DNA of 64,000 nt from Enterobacillus tribolii. GTDB taxonomy: Bacteria; Pseudomonadota; Gammaproteobacteria; Enterobacterales; Enterobacteriaceae. Positions 17,674 to 30,112 of this stretch are shown here, one piece after another. A program made the position numbers and the translations under genes. The stretch's first letter is position 1. Each line of letters begins with the position of its first letter. The stretch covers positions 310,001 to 374,000 of the forward strand of contig NZ_QRAP01000002.1 in assembly GCF_003363015.1 (NCBI RefSeq), in the 5' to 3' direction. The notes under the pieces are model-generated. The model had not been told where the DNA came from, searched no databases, and saw nothing but the letters and a program-made list of their open reading frames with translations.

Positions 17674-19086
17674 TTAGTTTGCCGCAGTGGTGAAGTCGCG
17701 GATATCCGCAAAGTGTCCGCTGACCGCAGCGGCGGCGGCCATTGCCGGGCTGACCAGGTGCGTGCGTCCGCCGCGGCCCTGACGGCCTTCAAAGTTACGG
17801 TTGCTGGTAGACGCGCAGCGCTCGCCCGGATTCAGGCGGTCGTTGTTCATCGCCAGACACATGGAACAGCCGGGCAGGCGCCATTCGAAACCGGCGTCGA
17901 TGAAGATTTTGTCCAGCCCCTCGGCTTCCGCCTGGGCTTTGACCGGGCCGGAACCCGGCACGACGATAGCCTGTACGCCCGGCGCCACTTTGCGCCCTTT
18001 GGCGATGGCGGCGGCGGCGCGCAGATCCTCAATGCGCGAGTTGGTGCAGGAGCCGATAAAGACTTTATCGATGGCGACGTCGGTCAGGCGAATGCCGGGC
18101 TTCAGATCCATGTAGGCCAGCGCTTTCTCCGCGGAGGTGCGCTCTACCGGATCGCTGAAGGACTCCGGCGCCGGGATGGCCTGATTGACGTTGATCACCT
18201 GACCGGGGTTGGTGCCCCAGGTTACCTGCGGCGCGATCTCGGCGGCGTCCAGCGTCACTACGCTGTCGTAATGCGCGCCCGGATCGGTTTTCAGCGTGCG
18301 CCAGTAGGCGACTGCGTTCTCCCAGTCTTCGCCCTGCGGCGCGAACTGGCGTCCTTTCAGGTAGGTGAAGGTGGTGTCGTCCGGAGCGACCAGACCCGCT
18401 TTGGCGCCCATTTCGATCGCCATATTGCACAGGGTCATCCGGCCTTCCATCGATAACGCCTCAACGGCGCTGCCGCAGAACTCCACTACGTGGCCGGTGC
18501 CGCCGGCATGGCCGATTTTGCCGATGACCGCCAGAACGATGTCTTTGGCGGTGATGCCCGGCGCGGCCTGACCGCGAATCTCAACCTTCATGGTTTTGGC
18601 GCGGCCCTGCTTCAGGGTCTGGGTCGCCAGCACGTGTTCGACTTCGGAGGTGCCGATGCCGAAGGCCAGCGCGCCGAACGCGCCGTGGGTGGCGGTGTGG
18701 GAGTCGCCGCAGACGATGGTGTTGCCCGGCAGGGTCATGCCTTGCTCCGGGCCGATGACGTGCACGATGCCCTGATAGGGATGGTTCAGGTCATATAACT
18801 GCACACCGAATTCGGCGCAGTTTTTGATCAGCTCCTGCATCTGGATGCGCGCCATCTCGCCGCAGGCGTTGATGTCTTTCGTCTGGGTCGAAACGTTGTG
18901 ATCCATGGTGGCGAACGTTTTACCTGGCTGACGCACCGGGCGGCCCATGGCGCGCAGGCCGTCGAAGGCCTGGGGAGAGGTGACTTCGTGCACCAGATGG
19001 CGATCGATGTATAACAGCGGGGTTTCGTTTTCCGCTTCATAAACCACGTGGGCGTCGAATAACTTCTGATATAAGGTCTTCGCCAT
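17674..19086 (-). CDS. leuC: 3-isopropylmalate dehydratase large subunit
   Basis: A 470-residue aconitase-family enzyme that binds a [4Fe-4S] cluster; the ligand cysteines lie in IGSCTNSR and GCSMCLAMN in the C-terminal third. It also shows [20 protein letters not shown], typical of the family. With LeuD it catalyses the isomerisation step of leucine synthesis. I set the start at the ATG at 19086 ([13 protein letters not shown]), as in other enterics; the frame stays open 49 codons upstream into leuB, but that part is not conserved. One base separates it from the leuB stop. Confidence 0.97.
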   Translation of the reverse strand: MAKTLYQKLFDAHVVYEAENETPLLYIDRHLVHEVTSPQAFDGLRAMGRPVRQPGKTFATMDHNVSTQTKDINACGEMARIQMQELIKNCAEFGVQLYDLNHPYQGIVHVIGPEQGMTLPGNTIVCGDSHTATHGAFGALAFGIGTSEVEHVLATQTLKQGRAKTMKVEIRGQAAPGITAKDIVLAVIGKIGHAGGTGHVVEFCGSAVEALSMEGRMTLCNMAIEMGAKAGLVAPDDTTFTYLKGRQFAPQGEDWENAVAYWRTLKTDPGAHYDSVVTLDAAEIAPQVTWGTNPGQVINVNQAIPAPESFSDPVERTSAEKALAYMDLKPGIRLTDVAIDKVFIGSCTNSRIEDLRAAAAIAKGRKVAPGVQAIVVPGSGPVKAQAEAEGLDKIFIDAGFEWRLPGCSMCLAMNNDRLNPGERCASTSNRNFEGRQGRGGRTHLVSPAMAAAAAVSGHFADIRDFTTAAN

Positions 19087-19087
19087 T

Positions 19088-21777
<2,690 letters not shown>

Positions 21778-21825
21778 TAACGTCTTCCTCTGTATTGGTG
21801 TGGCGCCTGCGAGGTTTTTAGAGAT

Positions 21826-21857
21826 AAAAAAAAAGCCCGCGCATTGGCGCGGGCTTT
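21826..21857 (-). terminator. leu operon attenuator
   Basis: Read on the minus strand, AAAGCCCGCGC pairs with GCGCGGGCTTT around a 4-base loop and is followed by nine T. It lies between the leucine-rich leader peptide and leuA, the place of the transcription attenuator: it terminates when charged leucine tRNA is plentiful. Confidence 0.92.
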
Positions 21858-21874
21858 CTGCTATTCGGACGGAA

Positions 21875-21958
21875 TCAGACTCGACTGCCGCCAACAGGCA
21901 TACCGCGCACCGGAGATGCGAGAAGTAGTAGGCCTAGGAGACGGGTAATCTGATACAT
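21875..21958 (-). CDS. leuL: leu operon leader peptide
   Basis: A 27-codon ORF reading [19 protein letters not shown] and onward to GSRV-stop. Six leucine codons occur in seven positions (CTC CTA GGC CTA CTA CTT CTC), three of them the rare CTA, making ribosome passage sensitive to leucine tRNA charging. The ending VRGMPVGG resembles the E. coli leader (VRGRPVGG). Stalling here favours an antiterminator and lets transcription pass into leuABCD. Confidence 0.92.
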   Translation of the reverse strand: MYQITRLLGLLLLASPVRGMPVGGSRV

Positions 21959-22016
21959 GTGTGTTCCGTTTCGTACAATCGTAAATTTGGGTGTTATCAA
22001 CACCGGATACCTAAAA

Positions 22017-22045
22017 GAGATACTGGATCTGCCCGCCGTTGTCAA
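22017..22045 (-). promoter_or_regulatory. leuLABCD promoter
   Basis: On the minus strand, TTGACA (22045-22040), a 17-base spacer and TATCTC (22022-22017) lie about 60 bases before the leader peptide ATG. The -35 box is a perfect match to the sigma-70 consensus. Confidence 0.75.
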
Positions 22046-22738
22046 CAAACAATCTGCCGTAGATGAGGGGCGGGGATTGGCCTGGGCCAGTGATTAATTT
22101 TGCCAATATTCTCAATATTAATATTAACTCTCGATTGTGATGGTTAATGTGGGGGTAATGCATAAAATGAGTTTGTTCTTAAGTGAGATATAACCCCATG
22201 GTATATTAGGGAAATATTTTTAAAGTCGATTTTATAATAGATGATATTACCCTATTGAATAGATAATGATTAAATATTCCTTCTTTGAATTTTAAGTACA
22301 GCTAAATGTCATTTCTGATTTAATAAGCCCATTGAATTAAAGTGCAGGCTTGGCTTTCAATTTAGACGAACGCATTCACCGGGAGTAGGATAAGAGCCCT
22401 CTTGTAAAGCAAGAGACTAATCCTAAATGTGAGTGTTTTTTATAACGTAAGTCATCATAGTAAACAGATCCTGAATTATTCAGGTTGAGGGAAGATGGTC
22501 GGCGTGTAAATTTCCGGGGCATCAGATAATGCAGCAGCCGGGAGTGAACAAACGCAGCTAACGAACCCGCGGCGTGAAGTATGACGGAAGTAAACGAATC
22601 TATTCTTATTACCGATTCATTTTGCCTTTCTCTTTTTTTGGAATGGCGTTTACGCAGCCTGATGACTTGCAATGTAAACAAACAGTACCGTAATAATCAC
22701 TCAGTAAGCGGTTTGTTTAAAAACAGGCGGGATTGAAT
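22046..22738. other. AT-rich intergenic region between leu and leuO
   Basis: Nearly 700 bases without a supported gene. The first half is very AT-rich (runs such as CAATATTAATATTAAC near 22111), typical of DNA bound and silenced by H-NS, which is known to act on leuO in E. coli. The leuO promoter must lie here but cannot be set precisely. A minus-strand frame at 22376-22681 was examined and not accepted. AGGCGG at 22725-22730 is the leuO ribosome binding site. Confidence 0.6.
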
Positions 22739-23713
22739 ATGTCAGAACATTTCGATGTTGCATTATCAGTTGAGAAAAGAAAAATCAGAGAACCCGTGCG
22801 CAATGCGGATGAGGTTCATTTACGCAGCGTGGATCTTAATCTGTTGACTGTCTTCGATGCTGTAATGCAAGTACAGAATATTACCCGCGCTGCAGAGTCG
22901 CTGGGGATGTCCCAACCGGCGGTAAGCAACGCGGTGGCGAGGCTGAAGGTGATGTTTAATGATGAGCTGTTTATGCGCTACGGGCGCGGTATTCAGCCGA
23001 CTCACCGCGCTTGTCAGCTGTTCGGCCCGATTCGCCAGGCGCTCCAGTTGGTGCAAAATGAGCTGCCGGGTTCAGGGTTTAACCCGATGACCAGTGAACG
23101 CTCATTTGACATCGTTGTGAGCAGCCCTCTGGATATTCGTTTAACGGCCAGGCTTTTCGCGCAGGTAAAAGAGCGTGCTGAAAATGTTCAGTTGCTGATG
23201 GGGTCTGCCGTTAATTCCGGAATCAGCCGTGAGCTGCGTTATCAGGAAAAAGATTTTTTAATTAGCTATAACATGCTGGAAGGCGATGATTTTATTTGTG
23301 AGCCGCTGTTCAATGATGAATTTGTGCTGGCCGTAGCGAAAGATCATCCGCGAATTAAAAACAGCGTAACGAACCAGCAACTGTTGTTTGAACAGCATGC
23401 CATCGTTTCCCTTGAGCAGTTTTCTTCGCTCAGTAAGTCCTATTACGAAAATAGCGAGTTCAGCCGCTGCGTTGCTTATCAGGGAACGGATATGAGCAGC
23501 GTATTAAGTCTGGTTTCGAAAACGGAACTGGTCGCGATTGCGCCGCGTTGGCTGGCTGAAGAATATGCCGAATTACTCGGTCTTTCCGTGGTTAATCTGA
23601 TGAATATGGAGAAACAACGGACCTGCTATTTAATATGGCATAACACGTCGGAACGCGATCGCGGCCATCAATGGATGAAATCCGTTCTCATTGAATTCGG
23701 CAGCCAATTCTGA
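22739..23713 (+). CDS. leuO: LysR-type regulator LeuO
   Basis: A 324-residue LysR-family regulator; the winged helix-turn-helix lies at about residues 29-88 (LNLLTVFDAVMQVQNITRAA, SQPAVSNAVARLK), followed by the substrate-binding-like co-inducer domain. LeuO is a pleiotropic antagonist of H-NS that affects stress, virulence and CRISPR genes in enterics. I chose ATG 22739, which has AGGCGG eight bases upstream; a TTG two codons earlier is possible. The gene is divergent from leuLABCD, as in other enterics, and is closed by a strong hairpin terminator. Confidence 0.95.
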   Translation: MSEHFDVALSVEKRKIREPVRNADEVHLRSVDLNLLTVFDAVMQVQNITRAAESLGMSQPAVSNAVARLKVMFNDELFMRYGRGIQPTHRACQLFGPIRQALQLVQNELPGSGFNPMTSERSFDIVVSSPLDIRLTARLFAQVKERAENVQLLMGSAVNSGISRELRYQEKDFLISYNMLEGDDFICEPLFNDEFVLAVAKDHPRIKNSVTNQQLLFEQHAIVSLEQFSSLSKSYYENSEFSRCVAYQGTDMSSVLSLVSKTELVAIAPRWLAEEYAELLGLSVVNLMNMEKQRTCYLIWHNTSERDRGHQWMKSVLIEFGSQF

Positions 23714-23720
23714 GCGTGCT

Positions 23721-23760
23721 AACACGAAAAAAGAGCGTGAAACTCTTTTTTCGTGTTTTC
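23721..23760 (+). terminator. leuO terminator
   Basis: A 15-bp perfect stem (AACACGAAAAAAGAG / CTCTTTTTTCGTGTT) with a 7-base loop, followed by TTC. It begins 8 bases after the leuO stop. The inner A and T runs make it terminator-like on both strands. Confidence 0.8.
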
Positions 23761-24035
23761 TTCCGGAATGACTTCCGTTTTTCCCGTTTTTCTTCTTGTT
23801 AAATCAGCATGATAACAGGAAGGGGGCTGAAAAGTCCGTGCGGAATGCCGTCTCTCCACCGCTGACCATGAGTGCCCTTTCAACAGATGACGGGGATCTC
23901 AAGTCACAGATGTAATGATTGACCCGCTCGTCAGAATGAGTAGACTGCGCGAAAATGGCGAACACTTGTAAGCTGAAAAAAATCGTTCACCGGTGTGCGC
24001 CACTTTCTCTACACCTACTTTCGTTGACGGGTTAT
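23761..24035. other. Intergenic region before the acyl-CoA ligase gene
   Basis: About 275 bases with no gene recognised. It should carry the ligase promoter, but no convincing -35/-10 pair stands out. The open frame of the ligase continues upstream to 23955, yet the residues encoded there do not match the family. Confidence 0.5.
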
Positions 24036-25841
24036 ATGACCAAACAGTTAGAGCAGTACCATCTGGTTGACCGTATCCAAACGCAAATTCAAACCCTTTC
24101 CTCACATGTTGCGCTGCGCGAATGGCACAGCGACAGGCCGGAAGAGAGCCTGACCTGGCGACAGACCGGGGAGCGGATTGAGCGCATCGCGCTGGCGCTG
24201 GCCGCCCTGAACGTTGATGTGCAGGAGCGTATCGCCGTTTTTGCCCATAACTCCCTGAACTGGTCGCTGGTTGATCTGGCGATTTTGCACCTGCGCGCGG
24301 TGTCCGTGCCGGTTTATGCCACCAATACGGCAGCACAGGCGGCGTTTATCCTGAATGACGCCGACGTGCGCGTGTTGTTCGTCGACGGTCCGGCGCAGTT
24401 TGCGGCGGCGCAGGCGCTGCGCGGCGTTTGTCCGCAACTGAAACATATTATCGTGATGTCCCCGGAGATTGATATTTCCGGCTGCGACATCGCCTGCCAT
24501 CTTGCCTCATTCGAAAACGGCGCCTCGGAGACGTACCTTCCGCTGCTGCGGGAGCGGATCGCGCAGCGTGAGCTGAACGATCTCTTTACCCTGATCTATA
24601 CCTCCGGTACGACCGGAGAGCCGAAGGGCGTCATGCTGGACTACCGTAACCTGGCGGCCCAACTCTGCCTGCATGACGACCGTTTAACGCTGACGCCGCA
24701 GGACGTTTCCCTGAGCTTTTTGCCGTTGTCGCATGTGTTTGAGCGCGCCTGGTCCTTCTTTGTCATGCATACCGGGGCGCAAAACGTTTATTTGTGCAGT
24801 ACCGATCTGGTGCGTGAAGCAATGGCGGCGGTGCGGCCGACGGTAATGTGCGCGGTGCCCCGTTTTTACGAGAAAATTTTCAGCGCGATTCATGAACGCG
24901 TCGCCCGTGCGCCGCTGCATCGGCGCGCTTTGTTCCGCAGCGCCGTATGGTGCGGAGAGCGGCGTTTTCTGGCCGCGCGGGCGGGGCGTAAAACGTCGCC
25001 GGTCTTCAATGCCCTTCATCGTCTGGCCGATCGCCTGGTGTTGAGCAAGCTGCGCAACGTGCTGGGCGGGCGGGTGCGTTTTCTCCCGGCCGCCGGCGCC
25101 AAGCTGGACGATAACGTGATTCTGTTTTTCCAGTCGCTTGGGATCAACATTAAGTACGGTTACGGCATGACAGAAACCTGCGCTACGGTATCCTGCTGGG
25201 AAGAGCATGATTTTCGTTTCGGTTCCATCGGCAAACCGTTGCCGGGCGTGGAAGTCCGCATCGGCGCAGAGAATGAAATTCAGGTGCGCGGGCCAATCGT
25301 CATGCGCGGTTATTACAACCGGCCGCTGGAAACGGCGGCGACGTTCACCGCGGATGGCTGGCTGAAAACCGGAGACGCCGGTGCTCTGGACGAGCGGGGC
25401 AACCTGTTCATTACCGAGCGCCTGAAGGATCTGATGAAAACCTCCAATGGCAAATACATTGCGCCGCAGATGGTGGAAGGCGCGCTGGCGCAGGATCGCT
25501 TCATTGAACAGGTGGCCGTCATCGCGGACGCGCGTAAGTTCGTCTCTGCCCTGATCGTGCCCTGCTATGAAGCGCTGGAGGAGTATGCGAAGTCCATCAA
25601 CCTGGCTTATCACGATCGCCTGGAACTGCTGAAACACAGTCAGATCGTGGCGCTGTTTGAACAGCGCCTGCAGGACGTTCAGAAAGAGCTGGCCCGTTTT
25701 GAACAGGTGAAACGCTTTACGCTGCTGCCGCAGGCGTTTTCGATGGAACAGGGCGAACTGACGCCGACGCTCAAGCTGCGCCGCAAGGTGATCAACCTGC
25801 GCTACCAGCGCGAAATCGATGCGATGTACCTGGAGTCCTGA
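24036..25841 (+). CDS. Long-chain fatty-acyl-CoA ligase-like enzyme (AMP-forming)
   Basis: A 601-residue adenylate-forming enzyme of the ANL superfamily. The P-loop-like motif LIYTSGTTGEPKGVML lies near residue 187; YGMTETCATVS near 376 is the adenine-binding motif; GDAGALDERGNLFITERLKD and TSNGKYIAPQ near 450-475 mark the hinge and C-terminal domain with the conserved lysine. It most resembles the FadD15/bubblegum-like long-chain group, not the classical enteric FadD. The substrate is unproven. Start ATG 24036 (MTKQLEQYHLVDRI) has GACGGG upstream; the frame is open 27 codons earlier. It stands alone between leuO and ilvI and has its own terminator. Confidence 0.82.
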   Translation: MTKQLEQYHLVDRIQTQIQTLSSHVALREWHSDRPEESLTWRQTGERIERIALALAALNVDVQERIAVFAHNSLNWSLVDLAILHLRAVSVPVYATNTAAQAAFILNDADVRVLFVDGPAQFAAAQALRGVCPQLKHIIVMSPEIDISGCDIACHLASFENGASETYLPLLRERIAQRELNDLFTLIYTSGTTGEPKGVMLDYRNLAAQLCLHDDRLTLTPQDVSLSFLPLSHVFERAWSFFVMHTGAQNVYLCSTDLVREAMAAVRPTVMCAVPRFYEKIFSAIHERVARAPLHRRALFRSAVWCGERRFLAARAGRKTSPVFNALHRLADRLVLSKLRNVLGGRVRFLPAAGAKLDDNVILFFQSLGINIKYGYGMTETCATVSCWEEHDFRFGSIGKPLPGVEVRIGAENEIQVRGPIVMRGYYNRPLETAATFTADGWLKTGDAGALDERGNLFITERLKDLMKTSNGKYIAPQMVEGALAQDRFIEQVAVIADARKFVSALIVPCYEALEEYAKSINLAYHDRLELLKHSQIVALFEQRLQDVQKELARFEQVKRFTLLPQAFSMEQGELTPTLKLRRKVINLRYQREIDAMYLES

Positions 25842-25854
25842 TCGATTCCGGCCT

Positions 25855-25883
25855 CAGCGCCCGCGACAGCGGGCGCTGCTTTT
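25855..25883 (+). terminator. Terminator of the acyl-CoA ligase gene
   Basis: CAGCGCCCGC / GCGGGCGCTG, a perfect 10-bp stem with a GACA loop, followed by CTTTTCC. It starts 13 bases after the stop codon. Confidence 0.8.
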
Positions 25884-26158
25884 CCGCTTCTCTCCCGATT
25901 TCTTACCGTAATTTCCTCTTTTCAAGAAATAAGCCTGTCAAGCTGCCTCCGGTTGCTAGCGTTTTATTTTCTAAATCTCCCTGATTACAGCAAAGTTGCG
26001 AAACCCGTGCGCGATAGCGGAGAACGCTGTTTGCGTACCCGTATTTCAGACGTTAAGGTAATTGTACTGTTTTGTGCGGCGGGTGATAGGTGATGCCCGT
26101 GAATTCCGCGGCGCGTGGCGCCGTCGTCTGAATCTGAAGTGAGTCTGGAGGAAAACCG
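25884..26158. promoter_or_regulatory. ilvIH upstream control region
   Basis: About 275 bases with no gene. In E. coli the long ilvIH upstream region binds several Lrp dimers and responds to leucine; the similar length and the AT-rich patch near 25960-25980 fit this, but individual Lrp sites or the promoter cannot be placed by eye. GGAGGAAAACCG just before the ATG is the ilvI ribosome binding site. Confidence 0.5.
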
Positions 26159-27877
26159 ATGGAGATGTTATCAGGCGCCGAGATGGTGATCCGATCGTTG
26201 ATTGATCAGGGCGTCAAACATGTGTTCGGCTATCCCGGCGGCGCGGTACTGGATATTTATGATGCGTTGCACACCGTAGGCGGCATCGATCACGTCCTGG
26301 TGCGTCATGAACAGGGGGCGGTGCATATGGCGGACGGCTATGCGCGGGCGACCGGCGAGGTCGGCGTCGTGCTGGTGACCTCCGGCCCCGGCGCCACCAA
26401 TGCGATTACCGGCATCGCCACGGCGTATATGGACTCCATTCCCTTAGTGGTGCTTTCCGGACAGGTCGCCACTTCCCTGATCGGCAACGATGCGTTTCAG
26501 GAGTGCGATATGGTGGGAATTTCCCGCCCGGTGGTGAAGCACAGCTTCCTGGTTAAGCACGCGGAAGAAATTCCTGAGGTGCTGAAGAAAGCATTTTATC
26601 TGGCGGCGAGCGGGCGGCCCGGCCCGGTGGTGGTGGACCTGCCTAAGGATGTCGTGAATCCGGCGCTGAAATTCCCTTACGCCTACCCGCAGGAAGTAAA
26701 AATGCGCTCCTATAACCCGACGGTACAGGGGCACCGCGGGCAGATCAAACGCGCGCTGCAGACGTTGCTGGCGGCTAAGCGCCCGGTGATTTATGCCGGC
26801 GGCGGTGTGATTAACGCCGGCTGCCATGAGGCGCTGAAAGCGCTGGCGGAAAAACTCAATATTCCCGTTACTACATCATTGATGGGCCTGGGCGCTTTCC
26901 CTGCCTCCCATGCACAAAGCGTGGGTATGCTGGGGATGCACGGTACCTACGAAGCCAACATGACGATGCATTGCGCCGATGTGATTTTTGCCGTAGGCGT
27001 GCGTTTTGACGACCGTACCACCAATAATCTCGCCAAATACTGCCCCGACGCCACCGTGCTGCACGTCGATATCGATCCGACGTCGATTTCTAAAACTGTG
27101 GATGCGGATATTCCTATTGTCGGCGATGCCGGCGAAGTGCTGGCGACGATGCTGGAGCTGCTGGCCCAGGGGGAGAACCGGCAGGATTTCGACGGACTGC
27201 GCGACTGGTGGCAGCAAATCGCGCAATGGAAGGCGCGCCAGTGCCTGAAGTACGACGCCAACAGCGGGCGGATCAAGCCGCAGCAGGTTATCGACACTTT
27301 ACATCGTCTGACCGGCGGGGACGCCTACGTCGCGTCCGATGTCGGTCAGCATCAGATGTTCGCCGCGCTTTATTACGGTTTCGACAAGCCGCGCCGTTGG
27401 ATCAATTCCGGCGGGTTGGGCACGATGGGGTTCGGTTTGCCGGCTGCGTTGGGCGTGAAGCTGGCCCTGCCGCAGGAAACGGTGATTTGCGTGACCGGCG
27501 ACGGCAGTATTCAAATGAACATCCAGGAGCTTTCCACCGCGATGCAGTACGATTTGCCGGTGGTGGTGGTTAACCTGAACAACCGTTATCTGGGGATGGT
27601 GAAGCAGTGGCAGGACATGATCTATTCCGGCCGCCATTCGCAGTCCTATATGAATTCGCTGCCGGATTTCGTCAAACTGGCGGAGGCGTACGGACACGTC
27701 GGCATTGCCATTCGCACGCCGGAAGAGCTGGAAGGTAAACTGCGCGAGGCGCTGGAAATCAAAAACCGCCTGGTATTCGTTGATATTACGGTGGACGAAA
27801 CGGAGCACGTCTATCCCATGCAGATTCGCGGCGGGGGAATGGATGAAATGTGGCTGACCAAGACGGAGAGGACCTGA
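26159..27877 (+). CDS. ilvI: Acetolactate synthase III large (catalytic) subunit
   Basis: A 572-residue thiamine-diphosphate enzyme that condenses two pyruvates, or pyruvate and 2-oxobutyrate, in valine, leucine and isoleucine synthesis. The N-terminal domain shows [15 protein letters not shown] and the catalytic glutamate in [17 protein letters not shown]; the C-terminal domain has the ThDP/Mg motif starting GDGSIQMN and ending NLNN. GGAGG precedes the ATG. ilvH follows after two bases, and the two subunits form the valine-sensitive isozyme III. Confidence 0.97.
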   Translation: MEMLSGAEMVIRSLIDQGVKHVFGYPGGAVLDIYDALHTVGGIDHVLVRHEQGAVHMADGYARATGEVGVVLVTSGPGATNAITGIATAYMDSIPLVVLSGQVATSLIGNDAFQECDMVGISRPVVKHSFLVKHAEEIPEVLKKAFYLAASGRPGPVVVDLPKDVVNPALKFPYAYPQEVKMRSYNPTVQGHRGQIKRALQTLLAAKRPVIYAGGGVINAGCHEALKALAEKLNIPVTTSLMGLGAFPASHAQSVGMLGMHGTYEANMTMHCADVIFAVGVRFDDRTTNNLAKYCPDATVLHVDIDPTSISKTVDADIPIVGDAGEVLATMLELLAQGENRQDFDGLRDWWQQIAQWKARQCLKYDANSGRIKPQQVIDTLHRLTGGDAYVASDVGQHQMFAALYYGFDKPRRWINSGGLGTMGFGLPAALGVKLALPQETVICVTGDGSIQMNIQELSTAMQYDLPVVVVNLNNRYLGMVKQWQDMIYSGRHSQSYMNSLPDFVKLAEAYGHVGIAIRTPEELEGKLREALEIKNRLVFVDITVDETEHVYPMQIRGGGMDEMWLTKTERT

Positions 27878-27879
27878 TT

Positions 27880-28371
27880 ATGCGCCGGATATTATCAGTA
27901 TTGCTGGAAAACGAATCGGGCGCGTTGTCGCGGGTGGTCGGGCTTTTTTCCCAGCGCGGCTACAACATTGAAAGCCTTACGGTGGCGCCGACTGACGATC
28001 CCACGTTGTCCCGGATGACGATTCAGACCGTAGGCGACGCCAGGGTGCTGGAGCAGATTGAAAAGCAACTGCACAAGCTGGTGGACGTGTTGCGCGTCAG
28101 TGAATTAGTCCAGGGCGCACACGTTGAGCGGGAGATCATGTTGGTGAAGGTGCAGGCCAGCGGCTACGGGCGTGAAGAGGTTAAACGCTGCACGGATATT
28201 TTCCGCGGCCAGATCGTGGACGTCACGCCGGCGCTGTATACCGTCCAGCTTGCCGGCACCAGCGATAAGCTGGACGCCTTCCTGAACGCCGTGCGCGAAG
28301 TGGCGGAGATCGTCGAGGTAGCGCGCTCCGGCGTGGTCGGCGTTTCGCGCGGAGACAAGATTATGCGCTGA
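27880..28371 (+). CDS. ilvH: Acetolactate synthase III small (regulatory) subunit
   Basis: A 163-residue regulatory subunit with an N-terminal ACT domain ([32 protein letters not shown]), which binds valine for feedback inhibition and activates IlvI. The length equals that of E. coli IlvH. The start ATG 27880 is two bases after the ilvI stop; AGGACC lies upstream. A strong terminator follows. Confidence 0.96.
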   Translation: MRRILSVLLENESGALSRVVGLFSQRGYNIESLTVAPTDDPTLSRMTIQTVGDARVLEQIEKQLHKLVDVLRVSELVQGAHVEREIMLVKVQASGYGREEVKRCTDIFRGQIVDVTPALYTVQLAGTSDKLDAFLNAVREVAEIVEVARSGVVGVSRGDKIMR

Positions 28372-28404
28372 CGTAGCGCAAGCAGACGCCGTTTGATGTG
28401 CAAC

Positions 28405-28437
28405 GAGGCTCAGCATTGTGCTGAGCCTCTTATTTTC
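28405..28437 (+). terminator. ilvIH terminator
   Basis: GAGGCTCAGCA / TGCTGAGCCTC, a perfect 11-bp stem with a 3-base loop, followed by TTATTTTCTCTT. It begins 33 bases after the ilvH stop. Confidence 0.9.
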
Positions 28438-28580
28438 TCTTGTTTGCTGATGCCTTTCAGCAAAACCGGTTGCCAGTATCGCGGCGTCCACGCACAATGA
28501 AGCTGGTAAGGAATAATATTGCGGAATAAAACAGACGAGCGATGGATTGTTTCGTACGTATTCCGGGTTTGATTGATAAA

Positions 28581-28588
28581 GGGGGGGG
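28581..28588 (+). promoter_or_regulatory. Eight-G tract forming the cra ribosome binding site
   Basis: A run of exactly eight G, followed by GAAAC-like spacing (AAAC) and the GTG start of cra at 28593. It stands in for a normal Shine-Dalgarno sequence and is the longest G run seen in the window; such runs slip readily in replication. Confidence 0.65.
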
Positions 28589-28592
28589 AAAC

Positions 28593-29597
28593 GTGAAGCT
28601 GGATGAAATCGCGCGTCTTGCGGGAGTGTCGCGTACGACCGCCAGTTATGTCATTAACGGAAAGGCTAAGCAGTATCGCGTCAGTGACAAAACTGTAGAA
28701 AAAGTGATGGCCGTGGTCAGGGAGCACAACTATCACCCGAATGCCGTAGCCGCCGGGCTGCGTGCCGGCCGGACCCGCTCTATTGGCCTGGTTATCCCGG
28801 ATCTGGAGAATACCAGCTATACCCGTATTGCCAACTACCTGGAACGTCAGGCCCGGCAACGGGGCTATCAGTTGCTGATTGCCTGCTCGGAAGATCAGCC
28901 GGACAACGAGATGCGTTGTATTGAGCATCTGCTGCAGCGCCAGGTTGACGCCATCATCGTTTCGACATCACTGCAACCGGAGCATCCGTTCTATCAACGC
29001 TGGGTTAACGACCCTCTGCCGATTATTGCGCTGGATCGGGCGCTGGATCCGGAAAACTTTATCAGCGTGGTGGGGGCCGACCGTGAAGATGCTGAGATGC
29101 TGGCCGCCGAGCTGCGTAAGTTCCCGGCGGAGTCGGTACTGTATTTGGGCGCGTTGCCGGAACTTTCGGTCAGTTTCCTGCGTGAGCAGGGTTTCCGCGC
29201 GGCATGGCTTGACGATCCGCGTGAAGTGAAATACCTCTACACCAACAGCTATGAGCGTGAAGCGGCCGCGGCGGCGTTCACCCAGTGGCTGCGGGATCAC
29301 GAAATGCCGCAGGCGTTGTTCACCACATCCTTCCAGCTGTTGCAGGGCGTACTGGACGTTACGCTGAAGCAGCAGGGGCACTTGCCGAAAGAGCTGGCTA
29401 TCGCGACGTTCGGCGATCATGAGCTGCTGGATTTTCTGGAGTGCCCGGTGTTGTCGGTGGCCCAGCGTCACCGCGACGTAGCGGAGCGGGTGCTGGAGCT
29501 GGTGCTTGCCAGCCTGGATGAACCGAAGAAACCAAAGCCGGGGCTGAACCGTATGCGCCGCGTTTTGTTGAAACGCGGCCGCTTGAACCGCATGTGA
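28593..29597 (+). CDS. cra: Catabolite repressor/activator Cra (FruR)
   Basis: A 334-residue LacI/GalR-family regulator, the same length as E. coli Cra and collinear with it from [20 protein letters not shown], the helix-turn-helix. The core domain binds fructose 1-phosphate. Cra activates gluconeogenic and represses glycolytic genes. The start is GTG 28593, as in E. coli; the frame is open 17 codons upstream, but these are not conserved. It follows ilvIH after about 220 bases with its own leader and precedes a terminator. Confidence 0.96.
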   Translation: MKLDEIARLAGVSRTTASYVINGKAKQYRVSDKTVEKVMAVVREHNYHPNAVAAGLRAGRTRSIGLVIPDLENTSYTRIANYLERQARQRGYQLLIACSEDQPDNEMRCIEHLLQRQVDAIIVSTSLQPEHPFYQRWVNDPLPIIALDRALDPENFISVVGADREDAEMLAAELRKFPAESVLYLGALPELSVSFLREQGFRAAWLDDPREVKYLYTNSYEREAAAAAFTQWLRDHEMPQALFTTSFQLLQGVLDVTLKQQGHLPKELAIATFGDHELLDFLECPVLSVAQRHRDVAERVLELVLASLDEPKKPKPGLNRMRRVLLKRGRLNRM

Positions 29598-29618
29598 TTT
29601 TTACGTTGCCGTATATGC

Positions 29619-29650
29619 AAACGCCGGGTAAAACCCGGCGTTTTTCTTTT
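29619..29650. terminator. Terminator between cra and alaE
   Basis: AAACGCCGGGT / ACCCGGCGTTT with a 3-base loop, followed by TTTTCTTTT on the + strand. It lies between convergent genes and may serve both, although the T-run favours cra. Confidence 0.88.
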
Positions 29651-29662
29651 CTGTGCAAGCCG

Positions 29663-30112
29663 TCAGATGCGGGCTTTGGCGTATCCCTCCACGCGGAACA
29701 GGCGGCGGCAGTAGTCGAGGAAATAGCCGTAAGCTACGCCCATCATCATAGAGATCAACGCGTTGCTGGTGACTGCGGCGACGATCTGTTGCGTGTCCGC
29801 CCCGACTGACCACAAAATGGCGGCATAAACCGGTGACTGAAACGTCACGTAAGCCAGCAGGTCGGCCAGGTTCTTCGCCCAACTGGCCATGCTGAAGCGG
29901 CGGGCGAAGCGGATGAACGCATCGCGGTAGAGGCCATAAGGCCAGGCAATCAGAATGTTAACCGGAATAGAAACCAGACGGGACGAGAGCGATTGCCCGA
30001 ATGTCATGCCGGAGAGCAAAACCTCGATCAACATGCCGACGACGAAGCAATAGACAACCAGCGCAAAAGTATCTGCGGCCGCATTACGTAAACGCGAGGT
30101 AGAGGAAAACAT
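29663..30112 (-). CDS. alaE: L-alanine exporter AlaE
   Basis: A 149-residue inner-membrane protein with about four hydrophobic segments, equal in length to E. coli AlaE (YgaW). The recognisable parts are [19 protein letters not shown] at the N-terminus, [17 protein letters not shown] and [15 protein letters not shown]. It exports L-alanine. In E. coli alaE lies elsewhere on the chromosome, so its place between cra and mraZ is a lineage-specific arrangement. The upstream 1.08 kb is AT-rich and gene-free. Confidence 0.92.
   Translation of the reverse strand: MFSSTSRLRNAAADTFALVVYCFVVGMLIEVLLSGMTFGQSLSSRLVSIPVNILIAWPYGLYRDAFIRFARRFSMASWAKNLADLLAYVTFQSPVYAAILWSVGADTQQIVAAVTSNALISMMMGVAYGYFLDYCRRLFRVEGYAKARI

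Noticed and set aside
22376-22681. Minus-strand ORF of 101 codons between leu and leuO
   Set aside because: No recognisable domain, weak start context, in AT-rich regulatory DNA; composition not convincing.
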